The notes: a model not told the origin generated them from the letters alone. Positions 16,991-26,061 are shown, counted from the stretch's first letter. The stretch: 64,000 bases of DNA from an uncultured Bacteroides sp. (GCF_963678425.1 NZ_OY782855.1:2503768-2567767); one strand, 5' to 3'. Made by a program: numbers and translations.

Positions 16991-19891
16991 CTAGAGTCTG
17001 TTAGTTAAATAGTCAATTAAGCTCTCATCTCTTTCCAGTTCAAATTTCTTTCTAAGACGATAGCGGATAGTTTCTACCCCCCTTATAGATATGTTTAAAA
17101 GAGGAGCAATTTCTTTAGATGAGAGATTCATTTTCAGATATGCACACATCATCCTTTCATTAACAGAAAGGTCGGGATGCTTTTCACTCAACCGTTTCAT
17201 AAAATTATTGTGAATCAGATCAAATTGTTCTTCAATACGTTTCAGCACTTCGTCCGATTGAATATTTGAATCAATTTTACTACTCACAACCATCAGCATC
17301 TTTCTTAGCTGTTTTGTGGACTCTCCTTTTAGTGTGGATATTACTTTAAATAATTCATTCTTTATTTCAGTAAGCGTCTCATTCTTCCTGACAAAGTTAA
17401 TCATCAGATTTGCCATTTCCTGACTCTTATGTTGAAGATCGTACTCCAGTTTTTCTTTTTCCAGTTCCATAATCTGATGCTCTTTTCTGGCATTTTCTCT
17501 TTCAAACTCTTTTTCTTTCTGGAACAACTCCCTATCTTTCTCAAGAACGGCCTGCTGTTTTTTCCGTTTCACTCTTAAATCATCCCATTTATATAAATAC
17601 CAAAGGAAAAACAAGAATAGACTAAAATAGAATAAATAAGCAATTGATGATCTGTACCAGGGAGGTAAAATAACAAACTTAAACTCATCAATAGTAGCTG
17701 TTCCATCAGCAAAAACAGCCTCAACCTGAAATGTATAGTCACCTTCAGCAAGATTACTAAATTCTTTGGTCAAAGAAGATGTATAATCAGACCATTCTTT
17801 CTGATCTTTAAATCTATAACGGAAACTAGCTTCCTCACCATGAGTAAACGAAAACAGATTATAGTCAAATCTGATAGAATTACGGTGATAAGGGATTTCG
17901 GGCACATAGTTCTTACCAAGAAAGTTGTCAGAATAGATGAGACTATCACTTGGATAAGTTAGATAAACAGCTCTGATATGAACTGCCGGACGAAGCAAAG
18001 GTCTTTTTTTTGATGGTACTTTTAATAGAGCAAAACCATAATCATTCGGAATAATGAATTCCGATTCAGATAATGGAACTAGCTTTTCAAATCCACTAAC
18101 CAGTTCAATAGAAGGATGTTCTATTGAATAAAAAGCTTTTTCTCCAGTTTTTTTGTGTGTATCCAGATTTGCAATATCCACTTCACCTTTACTTAAGCTA
18201 AATATGTGATTTCCGTACTGATAAAGTTTTAAATAGGATTTTGTTCCAGCTAATAAGTTATTCATTTCCGGAGATAATTCCACAACATCCCTTGTCGGGT
18301 TATACTTGTAGATTCCTTTCGGTGTAGTAAAATAGATTTTGCCACCTATTTTGTTCACATATATATTTTTATTAGAAGGCAATCCTTTTTCTTTGCCATA
18401 ATACTTTATTCGTTTCACTCGGAAGTGAGCTAAATCAAATTCAATGCGAAGTAAACCGTTATCATTATTGTGCAGCCATAAAACACGATCAGATTCAATC
18501 TCAAAATTTTCTCCGGAATCATTGATTCCATCAAGTTTCTTTTTTTGTATCCATTCACCTTGTTCCTTTTGCATCAGATAAATCCCATCGTAAAGACCCA
18601 GCAACACTTTTGTCGGATCATTTACCATCATCCTACAGTTCCATACACCGGATATTTTTCCTATGCGCTTCATTGTTTCTCCCTTTACCAAGAAGATTCC
18701 TCTGTCGTGCAAACAAAAAACATCATCACCCACTTTCGAAAGATCCCATACTTGTCCGCTCGATTGAGGAATCTGGCTTATATTGATAACCTTATCACTT
18801 AATGATACTGGATAATGAGTATAATAAAGACCACGGTTTGTACCTAAATAAAGATAATTGTTTGAAAGGATAGCGGAATATCCGGCACCATAAGAATATG
18901 GATAAGAATAAAGATTAGATAAAGGAGAATTCAGACATATATAATCAATACCATTATCAAGTCCGGCCCAAAGATTGTCACGACAATCAAAGCCTAAAGA
19001 AAGTACTGTATTATTCTGCAATCCGTTATTCTCATTGAAATACTTAACCTGCATTGTACTAGTGTTAATCATAATCAGTCCCATATGCACAGTACCCAAT
19101 GCAATCAAATTCTTTGAAGATGCAATGGAAAAAATCTCATTCTGTGACATGAAAGCCTCAACTCCTGTAATGAATGGAATAAGTGTCTTCCCGTCCCAAT
19201 AATACAAACCATCATAAGCCGTAGCAATTATAACACCCTTTTTATAAGGAATAATTCCACGGATTCTTTTTGAGTCTAGTTTTTCGGCACCTGGTAAAGG
19301 GAAAAAGGTATTTCCAATAAGAATCCGAACTCCCTTATTAGTTCCAATATACAAAATTCCGTTAACCAGATTTGAACAATCTATCTTACTATCTGCAGAT
19401 AGTAATGTATACTTTCCATTCAAGCATTTTAGCACAACCCCATCAGCCTGCCAATAAAGAATATTATCATTTTCATAAATCCGCCAGATGTTACCAATAA
19501 AACGAAGAGGTCTCTTTACCGAATCGGACATACAATGATAAACCAGCTTGCCTCGTTCGTCAGGTTCAAAATAGCCAAATTCATTGATACCTCCAACATA
19601 GATCCTTTGTTTGGAGGAAGAAGGTAAGACCGATCGCACATCTGATCCGTTATTTAAAGGGAATACTCCCCAACTGCTGCCATCAAACTGTAATAATCCA
19701 TTTTTATTAGCAAAGTATACCCAGTTATTATTGTAAGATGCAATCTGCCAGGTTTGCGATCCTTTGCCATAAACTTCCTTTCTATAATTGATTATAAAAT
19801 TATTCCAGCTTGCAGATAATCTTATAAAAGGAGATAAAGATAGTATTAAGAACAAAAGACACTTGTTAAAATTATGCTTTTTCGCTTTCAT
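16991..19891 (-). CDS. One-component transmembrane PUL regulator (beta-propeller, Y_Y_Y, TM, coiled coil, LuxR-type HTH)
   Basis: A 966-aa protein from the start at 19891, giving MKAKKHNFNKCLLFLILSL as signal sequence. Residues about 25-660 form a two-component-regulator-type beta-propeller with repeats such as NWVYFANKNGLLQFDGSSW and NRGLYYTHYPVS. A triple-tyrosine (Y_Y_Y) domain follows (FRYRFKDQKEWSDYTS), then one membrane helix near 750-770 (YLFYFSLFLFFLWYLYKW), a highly charged coiled coil, and a C-terminal helix-turn-helix (SSKEIAPLLNISIRGVETI). No histidine kinase or receiver domain is present, so it differs from the hybrid two-component regulators and resembles the SusR style of direct membrane regulator. 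It sits upstream of, and codirectional with, the beta-glucan PUL. Confidence 0.85.
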   Translation of the reverse strand: MKAKKHNFNKCLLFLILSLSPFIRLSASWNNFIINYRKEVYGKGSQTWQIASYNNNWVYFANKNGLLQFDGSSWGVFPLNNGSDVRSVLPSSSKQRIYVGGINEFGYFEPDERGKLVYHCMSDSVKRPLRFIGNIWRIYENDNILYWQADGVVLKCLNGKYTLLSADSKIDCSNLVNGILYIGTNKGVRILIGNTFFPLPGAEKLDSKRIRGIIPYKKGVIIATAYDGLYYWDGKTLIPFITGVEAFMSQNEIFSIASSKNLIALGTVHMGLIMINTSTMQVKYFNENNGLQNNTVLSLGFDCRDNLWAGLDNGIDYICLNSPLSNLYSYPYSYGAGYSAILSNNYLYLGTNRGLYYTHYPVSLSDKVINISQIPQSSGQVWDLSKVGDDVFCLHDRGIFLVKGETMKRIGKISGVWNCRMMVNDPTKVLLGLYDGIYLMQKEQGEWIQKKKLDGINDSGENFEIESDRVLWLHNNDNGLLRIEFDLAHFRVKRIKYYGKEKGLPSNKNIYVNKIGGKIYFTTPKGIYKYNPTRDVVELSPEMNNLLAGTKSYLKLYQYGNHIFSLSKGEVDIANLDTHKKTGEKAFYSIEHPSIELVSGFEKLVPLSESEFIIPNDYGFALLKVPSKKRPLLRPAVHIRAVYLTYPSDSLIYSDNFLGKNYVPEIPYHRNSIRFDYNLFSFTHGEEASFRYRFKDQKEWSDYTSSLTKEFSNLAEGDYTFQVEAVFADGTATIDEFKFVILPPWYRSSIAYLFYFSLFLFFLWYLYKWDDLRVKRKKQQAVLEKDRELFQKEKEFERENARKEHQIMELEKEKLEYDLQHKSQEMANLMINFVRKNETLTEIKNELFKVISTLKGESTKQLRKMLMVVSSKIDSNIQSDEVLKRIEEQFDLIHNNFMKRLSEKHPDLSVNERMMCAYLKMNLSSKEIAPLLNISIRGVETIRYRLRKKFELERDESLIDYLTNRL

Positions 19892-20003
19892 GTATAAAGA
19901 TTGATTTAAGGTATTCCAACATATCCAATAGCACAAATGTATTAATTAGGACTAACAAATAAAACTATTTTATCTTTTTTGTACCGATTAAGATTTAAAA
20001 TAT

Positions 20004-20210
20004 TTATGGAATACAGTCATCAGTATGGCAGACAAAGCAGCAGTTATTGCCCAAAGTAAAAAGAAAGATTATACCTAAAAAGAGATAGTAGCGTTTGGAA
20101 TAGTCCCGGAAACGGAATTTGCTTAGTAGCTGCTCTTTTGATTTTTTTGCTTCCCGAATACCAAATATCAGCAACAATATACCTAGTATAGAAGGGATTC
20201 CGGCCAACAA
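20004..20210 (-). pseudogene. Remnant of a small membrane protein, apparently frameshifted
   Basis: An open stretch encodes two hydrophobic segments (GIPSILGILLLIFGI and YYLFLGIIFLFTLG) around a basic loop with KKSKEQLLSKFRFRDYSKRY. After FLFTLG the frame becomes Cys-rich and unlikely, while an adjacent frame starting in the same T-rich tract reads SFFLLWAITAALSAILMTV and ends HKYFKS. A one-base shift near 20055-20070 would thus restore a sensible membrane protein. No ATG lies in frame upstream before a stop; TTG at 20210 is the only candidate. I do not recognise the family. A decayed gene is the best reading. Confidence 0.4.
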
Positions 20211-20481
20211 GAATACTTCATGAAAATTTCCCGGGAAAGCAGATAGAAGGGCATTATGGAGTAAACCATCTTGGTGGAAATATCAGAGAGCAGACTCGTC
20301 AATCCCGTATAGAAGATATTTCTGTTAAATCCGAAAATCTTTGTGGTTTGAGGCTTCATTTCTTTGAGGCTTCATTTCATAGTCAGATATTTTTTCATCT
20401 ACTTCTTCAAAGTTACAACTTAATTTGAAATAACAGTTTCATTATAGTAAATTTGGCACTTATTTTAAAAAGAAAAAGACA
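20211..20481. other. Gap before the acetyltransferase gene; possible decayed coding DNA
   Basis: There is no intact gene. On the plus strand one frame stays open from about 20212 to a stop at 20428 and encodes a natural-looking stretch (GHYGVNHLGGNIREQTRQSR), but it has no start codon and I do not recognise it. A short direct repeat of GAGGCTTCATTTC occurs at about 20350 and 20366. Together with the broken membrane gene next door this looks like a worn-down junction. Confidence 0.35.
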
Positions 20482-21039
20482 ATGACAGACATAGAAAAAA
20501 TGGCTGCCGGTGAAGTTTATTGGGGCTTCAACCCGGAATTTGTGCCACCATTGGAACGAGGACAAGATCTTTGTTTCCAGTATAATCAGACACCACCATC
20601 CGACAAAGTCCGCAAACGGCAGATTCTGGAAGAATTTCTACAAAAAGTGGGACGTAATGTTCTTCCCAATAGCCCCATACATATAGATTTCGGTAATATG
20701 GAAATTGGAGACGACACTGTTATCAACTTCAATTTAGTAGTGCTCGATGAAGCACTTGTAAAAATTGGGAATCACTGTTTCATCGGCCCTAACTGCTCCA
20801 TCTATACCGTGGTGCACTCACTTGACTACAAAGAAAGGAACCAGGGTTTTATGTATGCCAAGCCTGTTGTTATCAGTGATAACTGTTGGCTGTGCGGCAA
20901 CGTAACGGTTCTTCCCGGTGTTACCATAGGCGAAGGTTCAGTAATTGGTGCAGGCAGTGTGGTTACAAAAGACATTCCTGCGGGTGTGCTGGCATACGGT
21001 AATCCCTGCAAAGTAATCAAGGTAATTAGTCAGAAGTAA
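20482..21039 (+). CDS. maa: Sugar O-acetyltransferase (maltose/galactoside acetyltransferase family)
   Basis: A 185-aa hexapeptide-repeat acetyltransferase that moves acetyl from acetyl-CoA to sugar hydroxyls. The N-terminal Mac domain is present (MTDIEKMAAGEVYWG, then CFQYNQTPPSD), followed by left-handed beta-helix repeats (IGNHCFIGPNCSIYTVVHS, VISDNCWLCGNVTVLPGVT, IGEGSVIGAGSVVTKDIPAG). The catalytic His is in YTVVHSLD near residue 113. Length equals the Maa/LacA norm. It stands alone, with tRNA-Pro convergent 45 nt downstream. Symbol given by family resemblance. Confidence 0.9.
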   Translation: MTDIEKMAAGEVYWGFNPEFVPPLERGQDLCFQYNQTPPSDKVRKRQILEEFLQKVGRNVLPNSPIHIDFGNMEIGDDTVINFNLVVLDEALVKIGNHCFIGPNCSIYTVVHSLDYKERNQGFMYAKPVVISDNCWLCGNVTVLPGVTIGEGSVIGAGSVVTKDIPAGVLAYGNPCKVIKVISQK

Positions 21040-21084
21040 TAAAAAGACAAAAGCGACAAATGATTTTCATCATTCATCGCTCTG

Positions 21085-21157
21085 TCGGAGTGAGGCGATT
21101 CGAACGCCCGACCTCTACGTCCCGAACGTAGTACGCTACCAACTGCGCTACACTCCG
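21085..21157 (-). tRNA. tRNA-Pro (anticodon CGG)
   Basis: Read on the minus strand, the acceptor arms CGGAGTG and CACTCCG pair over 7 bp. The anticodon stem CTACG/CGTAG encloses loop TTCGGGA with anticodon CGG. The T-arm contains the expected GTTCGAATC. The CCA end is not encoded. A TACTTTTG box at 21173-21180 (minus strand) could be its -7 element. Confidence 0.95.
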
Positions 21158-21230
21158 TTTATTTAACGAGTGCAAAAGTAAAGCAAAAATTTGAATTATC
21201 TAATCTTTTGCAGAAAAAAAACAAAAGATG

Positions 21231-21260
21231 TTGGTAATTCCAAAAATATATCTATCTTTG
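21231..21260 (+). promoter_or_regulatory. Promoter of tRNA-Phe
   Basis: TTG at 21231-21233 and TATCTTTG at 21253-21260 are 19 nt apart, matching the Bacteroides -33/-7 arrangement (TTTG, 19-21 nt, TAnnTTTG). The tRNA starts 18 nt after the -7 box. This is one of the clearest promoters in the window. Confidence 0.75.
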
Positions 21261-21277
21261 CACCCGCAATCACAAAA

Positions 21278-21350
21278 GGTGCCATAGCTCAGTTGGTAGA
21301 GCAAAGGACTGAAAATCCTTGTGTCCCCGGTTCGATTCCTGGTGGCACCA
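21278..21350 (+). tRNA. tRNA-Phe (anticodon GAA)
   Basis: The acceptor stem GGTGCCA pairs with TGGCACC over 7 bp, with discriminator A at 21350. The D-arm is AGCTCAGTTGGTAGAGC, the anticodon arm GGACTGAAAATCC carries GAA, and the T-arm has GGTTCGATTCC. CCA is not encoded. Its total length is 73 nt. Confidence 0.97.
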
Positions 21351-21358
21351 CCTTGCAG

Positions 21359-21392
21359 AAGCACTTAAACTTTATTGTTTAGGTGCTTTTTT
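21359..21392 (+). terminator. Terminator of tRNA-Phe
   Basis: AAGCACTTAAAC at 21359-21370 pairs with GTTTAGGTGCTT at 21377-21388 (12 bp with one G-T wobble, 6-nt loop), followed by a T-rich run. It lies 8 nt after the tRNA. Confidence 0.85.
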
Positions 21393-21510
21393 CTTTTCTG
21401 CCGTCTTTTTCACATCAATCAATCTTTAGCTAAAATCATTATTTTTGCATCTTGAGAAAGAAAAAAAAACAATCCCATCCCCATAAAAATTGCTGAATTA
21501 TCTGATTTTA

Positions 21511-21573
21511 TTCGCCAATAAATAAAAACCATTCTTCAATAAATAAAAATCATTGGAGAATAAATCTGGATGA
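21511..21573. repeat. Degenerate 21-bp tandem array
   Basis: Three head-to-tail 21-bp units lie at 21511-21531, 21532-21552 and 21553-21573. The first two share CAATAAATAAAAA(C/T)CA; the third keeps GAATAAAT. A fourth partial unit (TTCACCAATGG) follows. Unit 1 is almost the same as the lone motif at 3347-3367. The frames contain stops in each unit, so it is not translated as a repeat protein. Confidence 0.6.
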
Positions 21574-22022
21574 TTCACCAATGGTTTTCAAAAAAGACGA
21601 TTAAGAATAGTTGCCGGATAATCTCTCTGAAAGTCTCAAGTGATGTTGAAGAATAAGTCTTGACGTTTTCAAAAAGTCTCAAGACATTTAAAGCCTTACA
21701 GCAAGGAGTTTCAGAGCATTTAAACCTTGGTTTGCAAAAACAATGAATTATCAGTTTATAAAAGCAAACCCACAAAATAATTGCAACAAGCATTGATTTA
21801 AAACTACTATTAAAAATAGTTTATGAGTGATTCTAATCGTAAATACAATGGACAACAGGCACCAAAATGCAAAAAACACTGCCAAAAAAAGGGCAACTTA
21901 TAACTGAATCATTTGTCCAGGTATTTTATTTGCAAGGGGTAACTATTTAATAATCAGCGCCTGCCAGTACAAAATCGTGGGGGTATAAATATAGGTATAA
22001 AATATACATCCAGCGTCCTTAA
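21574..22022. other. Gene-free stretch with further imperfect repeats
   Basis: AAGTCTCAAG recurs at about 21631 and 21679 with AAGTCTTGACG between them, at roughly 21-24 nt spacing, and CATTTAAA recurs near 21687 and 21718. On the minus strand a short open frame runs through these repeats (ALNVLRLFENVKTYSSTSLE), but it has an unconvincing N-terminus, and I take it as a by-product of the repeat. From about 21800 to 22022 I see nothing recognisable. Confidence 0.4.
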
Positions 22023-22241
22023 TTATTTAAAAAGGATCAGCCTTATTCAGGTCAGTTTTGCAGTCTCCCAGAGTTTCATACGGATGGAATGTTTACGGCG
22101 GTGTTCAAAAGGAGCATCAGTATCAAAAATGATGGCCGCTTAGCACGTATCTTTTACGCGGAAAGAGAAGCATTACTAAAGGTTTGGGATTCAAAATTTT
22201 ACATTCACACAGAAGCAAAAAAACAAAATATAAAAGAATAA
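22023..22241 (+). pseudogene. C-terminal remnant of an AlbA_2-type ATP-binding/DNA-binding protein
   Basis: One frame of 73 codons, ending at TAA 22239-22241, encodes SLPEFHTDGMFTAVFKR followed by IKNDGRLARIFYAEREAL. The PEF-x-x-DGMFT-x-VFKR block matches the usual C-terminus of Bacteroidales proteins with an AlbA_2 (Schlafen-like) N-terminus and a divergent ATP-binding C-terminal domain. There is no start codon and no upstream domain; a stop lies just before 22023. It is a fragment of a lost accessory gene. The family call is from memory of the motif. Confidence 0.45.
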
Positions 22242-22584
22242 TTGTCTGAGTTCAACAAATACTCAATTTTATTTTGTATTTTTGTTCCTTGAGCAATCAA
22301 GTTTGTATTGTATCCTTTTAACAATGCCTTGCTCCACAATTATATGTAGAGTATTCTCATCGTCAAAATCGACATCAAAATCAATCTACTTGTTTAGAGT
22401 TTTAACAAGTTACATAAGTGCAAAACACACTTATAATGACATACTTTTACTAATTAGCAAGATCATTATTTATTAAAAGATTGTTGCCTCTTATTCAAGG
22501 TGTCATAGATCTGGATATTCACATTTTCAGGAAAACAAAAAAACTAAATACAGATCAGTATCAGAATAATAAAAGCAATAATAA
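22242..22584. other. Long leader region before the cold-shock gene
   Basis: 343 nt separate the remnant from the cold-shock-domain gene. No intact gene is seen. On the minus strand about 39 codons are open between two stops (DFDVDFDDENTLHIIVEQG), without a start codon, perhaps another remnant. The 100 nt next to the downstream gene may be a long 5' untranslated leader, which would be usual for a cold-shock gene, but I could not fold it reliably. Confidence 0.35.
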
Positions 22585-23049
22585 ATGGCAAAACCAAATT
22601 CATTTAACAAAAAAGATTTAGAAAAGAAAAAAGAGCAGAAAAGACAAGAAAAGCTAAAACGGAAAGAAGAACGCAAAGCAAATGGGGGTAGTGGATCATT
22701 CGAAGATATGATAGCTTACGTGGATGAGAATGGGATGATTACCAGTACTCCACCAGACCCCGAAAACAAACAAGAAATTAACATTGAGGATATTGCAGTC
22801 TCTACTCCAAAGCAAGAGGATATAGTAGAAGAAACTGTACTATCAGGCCAAGTGGAGCATTTCAATCAGGAAAAAGGATTTGGCTTCATTAAACGAACAG
22901 GCAGTATGGAAAAGTATTTTTTCCATATCAGCAATGCTCCGGCATCTATAGCAAAAGGAAATATGGTTACATTTGAGCTGGAACGTGATCTGAAAGGCAC
23001 TAGTGCCGTTAAGATCAGTCTTGCAAACAAGAATAACCAAGAACAATAA
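22585..23049 (+). CDS. Cold-shock-domain RNA-binding protein with lysine-rich N-terminus
   Basis: A 154-aa protein. Residues 1-38 are extremely basic and probably coiled (NKKDLEKKKEQKRQEKLKRK). A linker follows, and a cold-shock domain occupies about 86-150, with GQVEHFNQEKGFGFIKR (RNP1-like GFGFI) and KYFFHISNA (RNP2-like). It is about twice the length of CspA because of the N-terminal extension. The RRM gene begins 19 nt after its stop, so the two form an RNA-binding operon. A role as RNA chaperone is inferred from the domains. Confidence 0.9.
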   Translation: MAKPNSFNKKDLEKKKEQKRQEKLKRKEERKANGGSGSFEDMIAYVDENGMITSTPPDPENKQEINIEDIAVSTPKQEDIVEETVLSGQVEHFNQEKGFGFIKRTGSMEKYFFHISNAPASIAKGNMVTFELERDLKGTSAVKISLANKNNQEQ

Positions 23050-23068
23050 CTAGTAATAAAAAGAACAA

Positions 23069-23383
23069 ATGAACATTTATGTATCAAGTCTAAGCTACAA
23101 CACAACAGGTGAGAGCTTACAGGAATTATTTGCAGAATATGGTGAAGTAACTTCGGTTAATGTTATCAAAGACAGAGAGACCGGAAAATCTCGCGGTTTT
23201 GCCTTTGTTGAAATGTCTGATGACACAGAAGGTCAGAATGCTATTTCAAAATTAAATGAAACTGAATTTGAAGGTAAGACTATCAACGTAACCGTTGCTC
23301 GTCCAAAAACAGAAAGAAGCAACAGCGGTTATAATAATAACCGCGGCGAAAACGGAGGCGGATACAATAAAAGACGATTCTAA
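23069..23383 (+). CDS. RRM-domain RNA-binding protein
   Basis: A 104-aa single RRM protein. RNP2 is NIYVSSLSY at residues 2-10 and RNP1 is KSRGFAFVEM near 41-50. The C-terminal tail from about 82 is Gly/Asn/Arg-rich (SNSGYNNNRGENGGGYNKR), as in the Bacteroides family of small RRM proteins proposed as global RNA chaperones. It is the second gene of the operon and is followed by a strong terminator. Confidence 0.94.
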   Translation: MNIYVSSLSYNTTGESLQELFAEYGEVTSVNVIKDRETGKSRGFAFVEMSDDTEGQNAISKLNETEFEGKTINVTVARPKTERSNSGYNNNRGENGGGYNKRRF

Positions 23384-23398
23384 TCGAAATCATCTATA

Positions 23399-23440
23399 AA
23401 CAAAGAACGGGAAGACAATTATGTTTTCCCGTTCTTTGTT
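23399..23440. terminator. Terminator between the RRM gene and the convergent GH3 pseudogene
   Basis: AACAAAGAACGGGAA at 23399-23413 pairs perfectly with TTCCCGTTCTTTGTT at 23426-23440 (15 bp, 12-nt loop). It lies 15 nt after the RRM stop and 18 nt before the end of the GH3 gene on the other strand, so it may stop transcription from both sides. The U-tract is short. Confidence 0.75.
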
Positions 23441-23458
23441 ATAAATGAATGGCGGCAT

Positions 23459-26061
23459 TTAATTCATACTAAACCGCATCATCTTCAAATCCTTTTCAGC
23501 AGAGCTACTTCCGTAGTATAGTTTATATTCTCCCGGCAAGCATCTCATCGTATTGGATTTTGTATCAAACCATTGCAAATCATCAGCTGTCAGCTTTATA
23601 TTTACCTGTTGCTTTTCACCTGCCTTTAAAGAGACACGGCGGAATGCACGTAACGTTTTAGTTGGACCATCAACATCACCCGGACGACTTAGGTAAACCT
23701 GTATTACTTCTTCACCATCTCGTTTGCCGGTGTTGCTAATCGGAACAGTCAGTTCTATTGAATTACCTGCTTTTACTATATATTTAGCCAGCTTGGCATC
23801 TCCATAACCAAAAGTGGTGTAACTAAGTCCGTAACCAAACGGGAAGAGGGCTTCTCCTTTGAAGTAACGATAGGTACGTCCTTTCATATTATAATTTTCA
23901 AAGTCGGGAAGTTGTTCTACGTTCTTATAGAAGGTAATGGGCAGACGTCCGGCGGGATTGTAATCGCCAAACAAGACATCGGCAACGGCAGTACCGGCTG
24001 CTTGTCCGGGATACCAGGCTTGCAGGATGGCTTCGCAACTCTTTGTCTCGGGTACTAATCCCATAGCTGAACCGGAGCAGTTTACAAACACTACCTTTTT
24101 ACCGGCATTAGATAATTGCTGAAGTAGTTCACGCTGAACAGCCGGCAACTCAATATTTGTACGGTCACCCCCTTTAAATCCATCAGCTTTTACTGCCATC
24201 TCCTCTCCTTCCAGTTTGGGAGAGATACCGCCTACAAAGAGAACTACATCGGCATCTTTCACATCGGCAATCGTTTTGGTAAAGTCAAGATTCACCTCTT
24301 TCCCAAAATCAAAGTTCAGGGTTCCGTCATAACGAACACTATAATCCAAACGTATGTCATACGATTTTCCTGCTTCTGCTTTCAATGAGAGAACATTCGT
24401 AGGCAAGCCGATGCTTCTGCCTTTTCCTTGCTGTACTCCGTCAATGAATAGTGTATAAGAACCGTTTAAATTCATATAAAAGACAACGTCGCCCGATTCC
24501 TTGGGAGTAAAAACTGAATGATAGCGGGCAGAGAAATTATTCAATGGAACCCCACGGGCAAACACTGTTCCACCGGCAGCAGAGAAGTTAAGCGGAGTGT
24601 AAGCCAGTCATTGGCTATTGGTTCTCCACTAAAATCTGTATTACCCCAATAAGTGGATTCAAAACCGGATTTACCATTTAATGCGCATTGATCAAACAAA
24701 CTGTTCAGCGCAACATTCTGTGTATAATCGCAGCCTTGAACGTAAGTTACCTTGTCCGCTCCAATCTTATTTTTTATGCCTTCCAGAATAGTGGTAGTAT
24801 GATAAGGAAGTCCGTTATAATTTGCCCACATGGTAACAGAGTCTGTTGCATTGGGTCCCATCACTGCTACTTTCAGGTTCTTTGATAATGGCAGCAGATT
24901 AACTTTATTCTGCAGCAAAGTCATACTTTCGCGAGCCATTTTAAGTGCCAGTTGCTGATGCTCAGGACTATTAACAACTTCATCTTTCAGTTGCATCCAT
25001 GGCACCAAAGAAGGATCGTCCATTTCTCCCAGCTCAAAACGGGCTTGCAACAGGCGAAGAACAGACTGATTTATTTTGTCTTCGTTAATAAGGCCCTGCT
25101 TTACGGCAGCTGGCAGGTTTCCGTAAACAGAACCACATTCCACATCTGTGCCACTAGCTACAGCTCTTGATGCTGCATGAGTCGGATCGGGCTCTGCACC
25201 GTGTCCTTTTGGTACGGGCACATAGACATCATTAATTGCCCAGCAATCACTCACTACCAAATGTTTATATTTCCATTCGTCACGTAATATCTGCATGAGC
25301 AAACGGTTAGAACCACAACATGGAGAGCCTTCAAAACTGTTGTAAGCACACATCACCTCTTTTACATCGGCCTTTTGCACGAGATCTTTGAATGCAGGCA
25401 GATAAGTTTCCCACAAATCGCGCGGCGAGATATTCTCGACATTGAATGTATGTCTGTTCCACTCCGGTCCGCTATGAACAGCAAAGTGCTTGGCACAGGC
25501 ATGAAGTTTATCGTAACCGGCCTTCGGAGTTCCCTGAAGTCCGTGAACAACCGCCTGCCCCATGCGGCTGGTCAGGTAAGGATCTTCACCATAGGTTTCC
25601 TGTCCCCTGCCCCAACGTGGATCTCGAAAGATGTTAATATTGGGAGTCCACACCGTGAGCCCCTGATAGCGACCAAACTGTCCGGCACTGCTAAACTGAC
25701 GATACTTAACCCGAGCCTCATCACTCACTGCATCAAAAACCTGATAAAGAAGTGCATCGTCAAACGAAGCGGCCATTCCTATTGTTTGTGGAAAAACGGT
25801 TGCTTTGCCGGCACGGGCAATGCCGTGAAGTGCTTCGCTCCACCAGTCATAAGCTTTAATACCAAAACGTGGAATAGGTTTTGAAGAGTTTTGCATAAGC
25901 GCAACTTTTTCCTCCAATGTAAGTCGCTGCAACAAATCTTTTGCTCTCTCAGCAGGTTTCAGGTTCGGGTTCTTGTATGCCTCTTGTGCAGATATACTTA
26001 TCGACAAAGAGAAGAGGAAAGCTATGCCCAGGTTTTGTTTGATTAAATGTGTTAGTTTCAT
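23459..26061 (-). pseudogene. Frameshifted GH3 beta-xylosidase/beta-glucosidase with PA14 insert
   Basis: Two overlapping frames make one GH3 enzyme of roughly 860 aa. The 5' part (24541-26061) has a signal peptide, GH3 barrel with RWGRGQETYGEDPY, KHFAVHSGPEWNRH and nucleophile Asp in HLVVSDCWAI, then ANYNGLPYHTTTILEGI, typical of xylosidase-like GH3. It runs off into nonsense after EPIANDWLTL. The 3' part (23459-24565) continues in another frame from TPLNFSAAGGTVFARG through a PA14 domain (YHSVFTPKESGDVVFYM), the GH3 C-terminal domain and a FnIII-like tail. The shift lies at about 24590-24605: one base lost or two gained. All other features are intact, so this is a recent mutation or a sequencing error. 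Confidence 0.85.

Noticed and set aside
21575..21793. A 72-codon minus-strand frame with a hydrophobic start.
   Set aside because: Its body is encoded by the imperfect 21-24-bp repeats, with Cys-rich filler; the start region looks random.
24541..24565. Programmed frameshifting in the GH3 gene at 23459-26061.
   Set aside because: No slippery heptamer or downstream structure is seen at the junction, and GH3 enzymes are not known to use frameshifting; a mutation or sequence error is simpler.
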